The notes beneath the pieces are model-generated. The model did no database searches and was not told the origin of the DNA. It was given only the letters and a program-made list of their open reading frames with translations. DNA of 6,874 nucleotides from Oscillospiraceae bacterium (GTDB lineage: Bacteria > Bacillota > Clostridia > Oscillospirales > Ruminococcaceae): positions 1-6,874 of the forward strand of contig JAFPXW010000147.1 of the NCBI GenBank assembly GCA_017394565.1, read 5' to 3'. Positions 4,899 to 6,874 of the stretch are shown here, one piece after another (position 1 is the first letter of the stretch; each line of letters starts with the position of its first letter). The position numbers and the translations under genes are program-made.

Positions 4899-6680
4899 TT
4901 AGTTCTTTGCGACACACTGTGCCGGCGGCAGTTCTGCCATGGTCGGTTCCTCGTGACCGATCGCATCGAACGGGCAGAGCTGTTCGCAAACGCCGCAGCC
5001 AACGCACAGCGTCTTGTCGATCTCTGCCTTGCCGTCTGCGCTGATGTGGATGGACGGGCAGCCGAGCTTCATGCAGCGCTTGCAGCTCTTGCACTTGTCC
5101 TTGTCCACGAATACCGGCTTCTTGGGCTTGACGTATTTCAGGAGAACGCACGGACGGCGGCTGATGATCACGGATGCCTCGTCTGCCGCAAGCTCCTCCT
5201 TGACTGCCTTCTCGGTTTCTTCGAGATTGTACGGATCGACCACGCGCACGCGGTTGATGCCGAGGGAATGGCACAGCGCTTCGAGGTTGATCTTGGTCGC
5301 CGGATCGCCCTTGATATTGAAGCCGGTGGTCGGGTTCTGCTGATGACCGGTCATGCCGGTGATGGAGTTATCGAGGATGATAACGGTCGATTTCGAGCCG
5401 TTGTAAGCGATGTTGGCAAGTCCCGTCATGCCGGAATGCATGAAGGTGGAGTCACCGATGACGCAAACGCTGTTGTGATCGGTCTCGCCCTTTGCCGCCT
5501 TATTGTAACCGTGCAGACCGGAGATGGACGCACCCATGCAGAGGGTGGAATCGAGTGCGCACAGCGGTGCGGCGCTGCCGAGGGTATAGCATCCGATGTC
5601 GCCGAGAACGGTGATCTTGTTCTTGGCGAGGGTATAGAACATCCCTCTGTGCGGACATCCGGAACACATCACCGGAGGACGTACAGGGATCTGGGTGTCG
5701 GGTGTCACGCACTCCTTTGCCGGCAGACCGAACGCCTCTGCAATGGACTTCTGGGAGAATTCGCCCAGCGGTGTGAACAGTTCCTTGCCGATGACCGGAA
5801 CGCCGATGTTCTTGCAGTGGGACTCGATGATGCCGTCGAGTTCCTCAACGACATAGAGCTTCTCGACCTTTGCCGCAAAGTCCTTGATCTTCTGTACCGG
5901 CAGGGGATTGACCATGCCGAGTTTGAGGAACGATGCGCCGTCGCCGAACACTTCCTTGCAGTACTGATAGCAAGCGCCGGTAGCGATGATACCGATCTTG
6001 GTGTCGCCCATCTCGATGCGGTTGATGTCAGACGTATCCGCAAATTCGGTGAGCTTCTTGGTGCGCTCCTCCACGAACGGGTGACGCTTGATGGCATTCG
6101 CCGGAGCCATGATGAACTTCTGGGGGTTCTTCTCATAGGGCTTCTTCTCCGGAACGACGCGCTCACCGAGTTCGACCACGCTCTGTGCGTGTGCGATTCT
6201 GGTACACATTCTCAGGAGGCACGGGGTATCGTACTTCTCGGAGATCTCGAAGGCAAGCTTTGCAAATTCCTTGCACTCTGCGGAATCCGCAGGTTCGAGC
6301 ATGGGGACTTTTGCGCCGATGGCGTAGTGACGGGAATCCTGCTCATTCTGGGAAGAATGCATTCCCGGATCGTCTGCGACGCAAACGACCAAGCCGCCGG
6401 TCACACCGGTGTAGGAGAGGGTGAACAGCGGATCTGCCGCCACATTCAGACCAACGTGCTTCATGGCGCAAGCGGTTCTCACGCCGCGCAGGGATGCACC
6501 GAAAGCGGCTTCCATCGCAACCTTCTCATTTGGAGCCCACTCGCAGTAAATGTCATCATAGGTCGCCGCAAATTCCGTGATCTCGGTACTCGGCGTACCC
6601 GGATAGCTGGAAACGACCTCCACGCCTGCTTCATATAAACCTCTGGCAACAGCCGCGTTGCCGATCATCAATTCTTTCAT
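4899..6680 (-). CDS. iorA: Indolepyruvate:ferredoxin oxidoreductase, alpha subunit
   Basis: This is a 593-residue catalytic subunit of the oxygen-sensitive, thiamine-diphosphate enzyme that converts aryl-pyruvates and CoA to aryl-acetyl-CoA while reducing ferredoxin. It acts in the cytoplasm in aromatic amino acid breakdown. The N-terminal pyrimidine-binding domain shows SSYPGTPSTE (24-33), diagnostic for IorA, and EWAPNEKVAMEAA from 47. The thiamine-diphosphate domain has a CSGCPHRG entry and then GDIGCYTLG, GDS at 409-411 and GMTGHQQNP. The C-terminus is a two-cluster ferredoxin: C530, C533, C536, C541 and C559, C562, C565, C569, each fourth Cys followed by Pro. Length and order are typical of a complete protein. 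The ATG at 6680 has AAGGA 8 bases upstream; the 24-residue extension from a TTG at 6752 runs through the repeat region and is not supported. Its partner iorB lies two genes downstream. Confidence 0.97.
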   Translation of the reverse strand: MKELMIGNAAVARGLYEAGVEVVSSYPGTPSTEITEFAATYDDIYCEWAPNEKVAMEAAFGASLRGVRTACAMKHVGLNVAADPLFTLSYTGVTGGLVVCVADDPGMHSSQNEQDSRHYAIGAKVPMLEPADSAECKEFAKLAFEISEKYDTPCLLRMCTRIAHAQSVVELGERVVPEKKPYEKNPQKFIMAPANAIKRHPFVEERTKKLTEFADTSDINRIEMGDTKIGIIATGACYQYCKEVFGDGASFLKLGMVNPLPVQKIKDFAAKVEKLYVVEELDGIIESHCKNIGVPVIGKELFTPLGEFSQKSIAEAFGLPAKECVTPDTQIPVRPPVMCSGCPHRGMFYTLAKNKITVLGDIGCYTLGSAAPLCALDSTLCMGASISGLHGYNKAAKGETDHNSVCVIGDSTFMHSGMTGLANIAYNGSKSTVIILDNSITGMTGHQQNPTTGFNIKGDPATKINLEALCHSLGINRVRVVDPYNLEETEKAVKEELAADEASVIISRRPCVLLKYVKPKKPVFVDKDKCKSCKRCMKLGCPSIHISADGKAEIDKTLCVGCGVCEQLCPFDAIGHEEPTMAELPPAQCVAKN

Positions 6681-6719
6681 TGGGTATTTCCTTTCCAAAC
6701 TCTGGATTTTTTTCGTGCT

Positions 6720-6794
6720 CTCGGCAGGGCGGTGACTGCCCTGCACCCGCAAGATCTCTTCATCGAGGTGCAGGGGATCGCATCCCCTGCCGAG
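6720..6794. repeat. 75-bp nested inverted repeat in the iorA leader
   Basis: CTCGGCAGGG (6720-6729) is the perfect inverted match of CCCTGCCGAG (6785-6794). Nested inside, CCCTGCACC (6739-6747) matches GGTGCAGGG (6767-6775). The same bases can fold instead as two local hairpins: GCAGGGC/GCCCTGC (6724-6744) and GCAGGGGAT/ATCCCCTGC (6770-6790). The element lies 39 bases upstream of the iorA start. No T-run follows it on the - strand, where AAAAAAA comes next. Confidence 0.65.
6724..6755. repeat. GC-rich hairpin repeat, copy 5' of iorA
   Basis: This is the second copy of the unit at 4866-4897, in the same orientation and about 1.86 kb away. The hairpin at 6768-6790 is a third, inverted relative that shares the outer GCAGGGG and CCCCTGCAC arms. 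Confidence 0.6.
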
Positions 6795-6805
6795 GAGGGT
6801 TAAGG

Positions 6806-6874
6806 GAGGGCGATAAGCAGATGCCCAGCGAGCTTGCGAGCGCTGGCAGTCGCTTATGCATTGCAGCAGCCCTC
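6806..6874. repeat. Long imperfect hairpin at the right edge
   Basis: GAGGGC (6806-6811) pairs with GCCCTC (6869-6874), ATAAGC (6813-6818) with GCTTAT (6852-6857), TGCC (6822-6825) with GGCA (6845-6848) and AGCG (6827-6830) with CGCT (6841-6844). Internal loops and one bulge separate the stems. The outer arm ends on the last base of the window, so the element may continue. The 194 bp from 6681 to the window end show no gene and no clear promoter for iorA. Confidence 0.5.

Noticed and set aside
4660..5274. Alternative - strand frame across the end of iorA and the following gap
   Set aside because: It is a frame-shifted reading of the ferredoxin region that runs on through repeats, with an Arg/Gln-rich composition and no ribosome-binding site.
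4893..6638. 581-codon open frame antisense to iorA
   Set aside because: iorA has unmistakable thiamine-diphosphate and ferredoxin motifs over this span. The antisense product shows none and has no ribosome-binding site.

Overview
The window (about 55% GC by eye) looks like chromosomal DNA from an anaerobic gut Firmicute of the Ruminococcaceae/Oscillospiraceae type. The support is the gene content: a LacI-type sensor fused to GGDEF, an oxygen-sensitive indolepyruvate:ferredoxin oxidoreductase, a C_GCAxxG_C_C protein and a CmpB-family membrane protein. Strong GGAGG ribosome-binding sites and GC-rich hairpin repeats between genes fit as well. The genus assignment is an inference. No rRNA, tRNA, CRISPR array, transposase or phage gene was found.

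Left third, + strand (1-2070): one large gene encodes a cytoplasmic diguanylate cyclase with an N-terminal LacI/periplasmic-binding-protein-like ligand domain, an undefined middle region and a C-terminal GGDEF domain. It has a palindrome upstream and a clear intrinsic terminator downstream. It converges on everything else.

Right two thirds, - strand, read from right to left: iorA (6680-4899), a small cysteine-rich C_GCAxxG_C_C protein (4703-4338), an overlapping small membrane protein of unknown function (4345-3806), iorB (3782-3210), a tandem-ACT protein (3078-2647) and a CmpB-family membrane protein (2617-2102). IorA and IorB together form the thiamine-diphosphate enzyme that oxidises aryl-pyruvates (transaminated Trp, Phe, Tyr) to aryl-acetyl-CoA and reduces ferredoxin. 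The ACT protein plausibly senses an amino acid in the same pathway. Co-orientation, short gaps and one overlap suggest one operon, or two because of the 131-bp and 195-bp gaps.

The unusual points are: (1) iorA and iorB, normally adjacent, are separated by two extra genes; (2) the iorA-distal gap carries a textbook G-quadruplex motif plus several hairpins; (3) related GC-rich hairpins lie on both sides of iorA, and those in the leader can fold in two mutually exclusive ways; (4) the diguanylate cyclase lacks the RxxD inhibitory site and any visible DNA-binding or membrane domain. I see no clearly new defence or mobile system. The most distinctive unit is the split ior operon with its unrecognised membrane protein and structured intergenic DNA.
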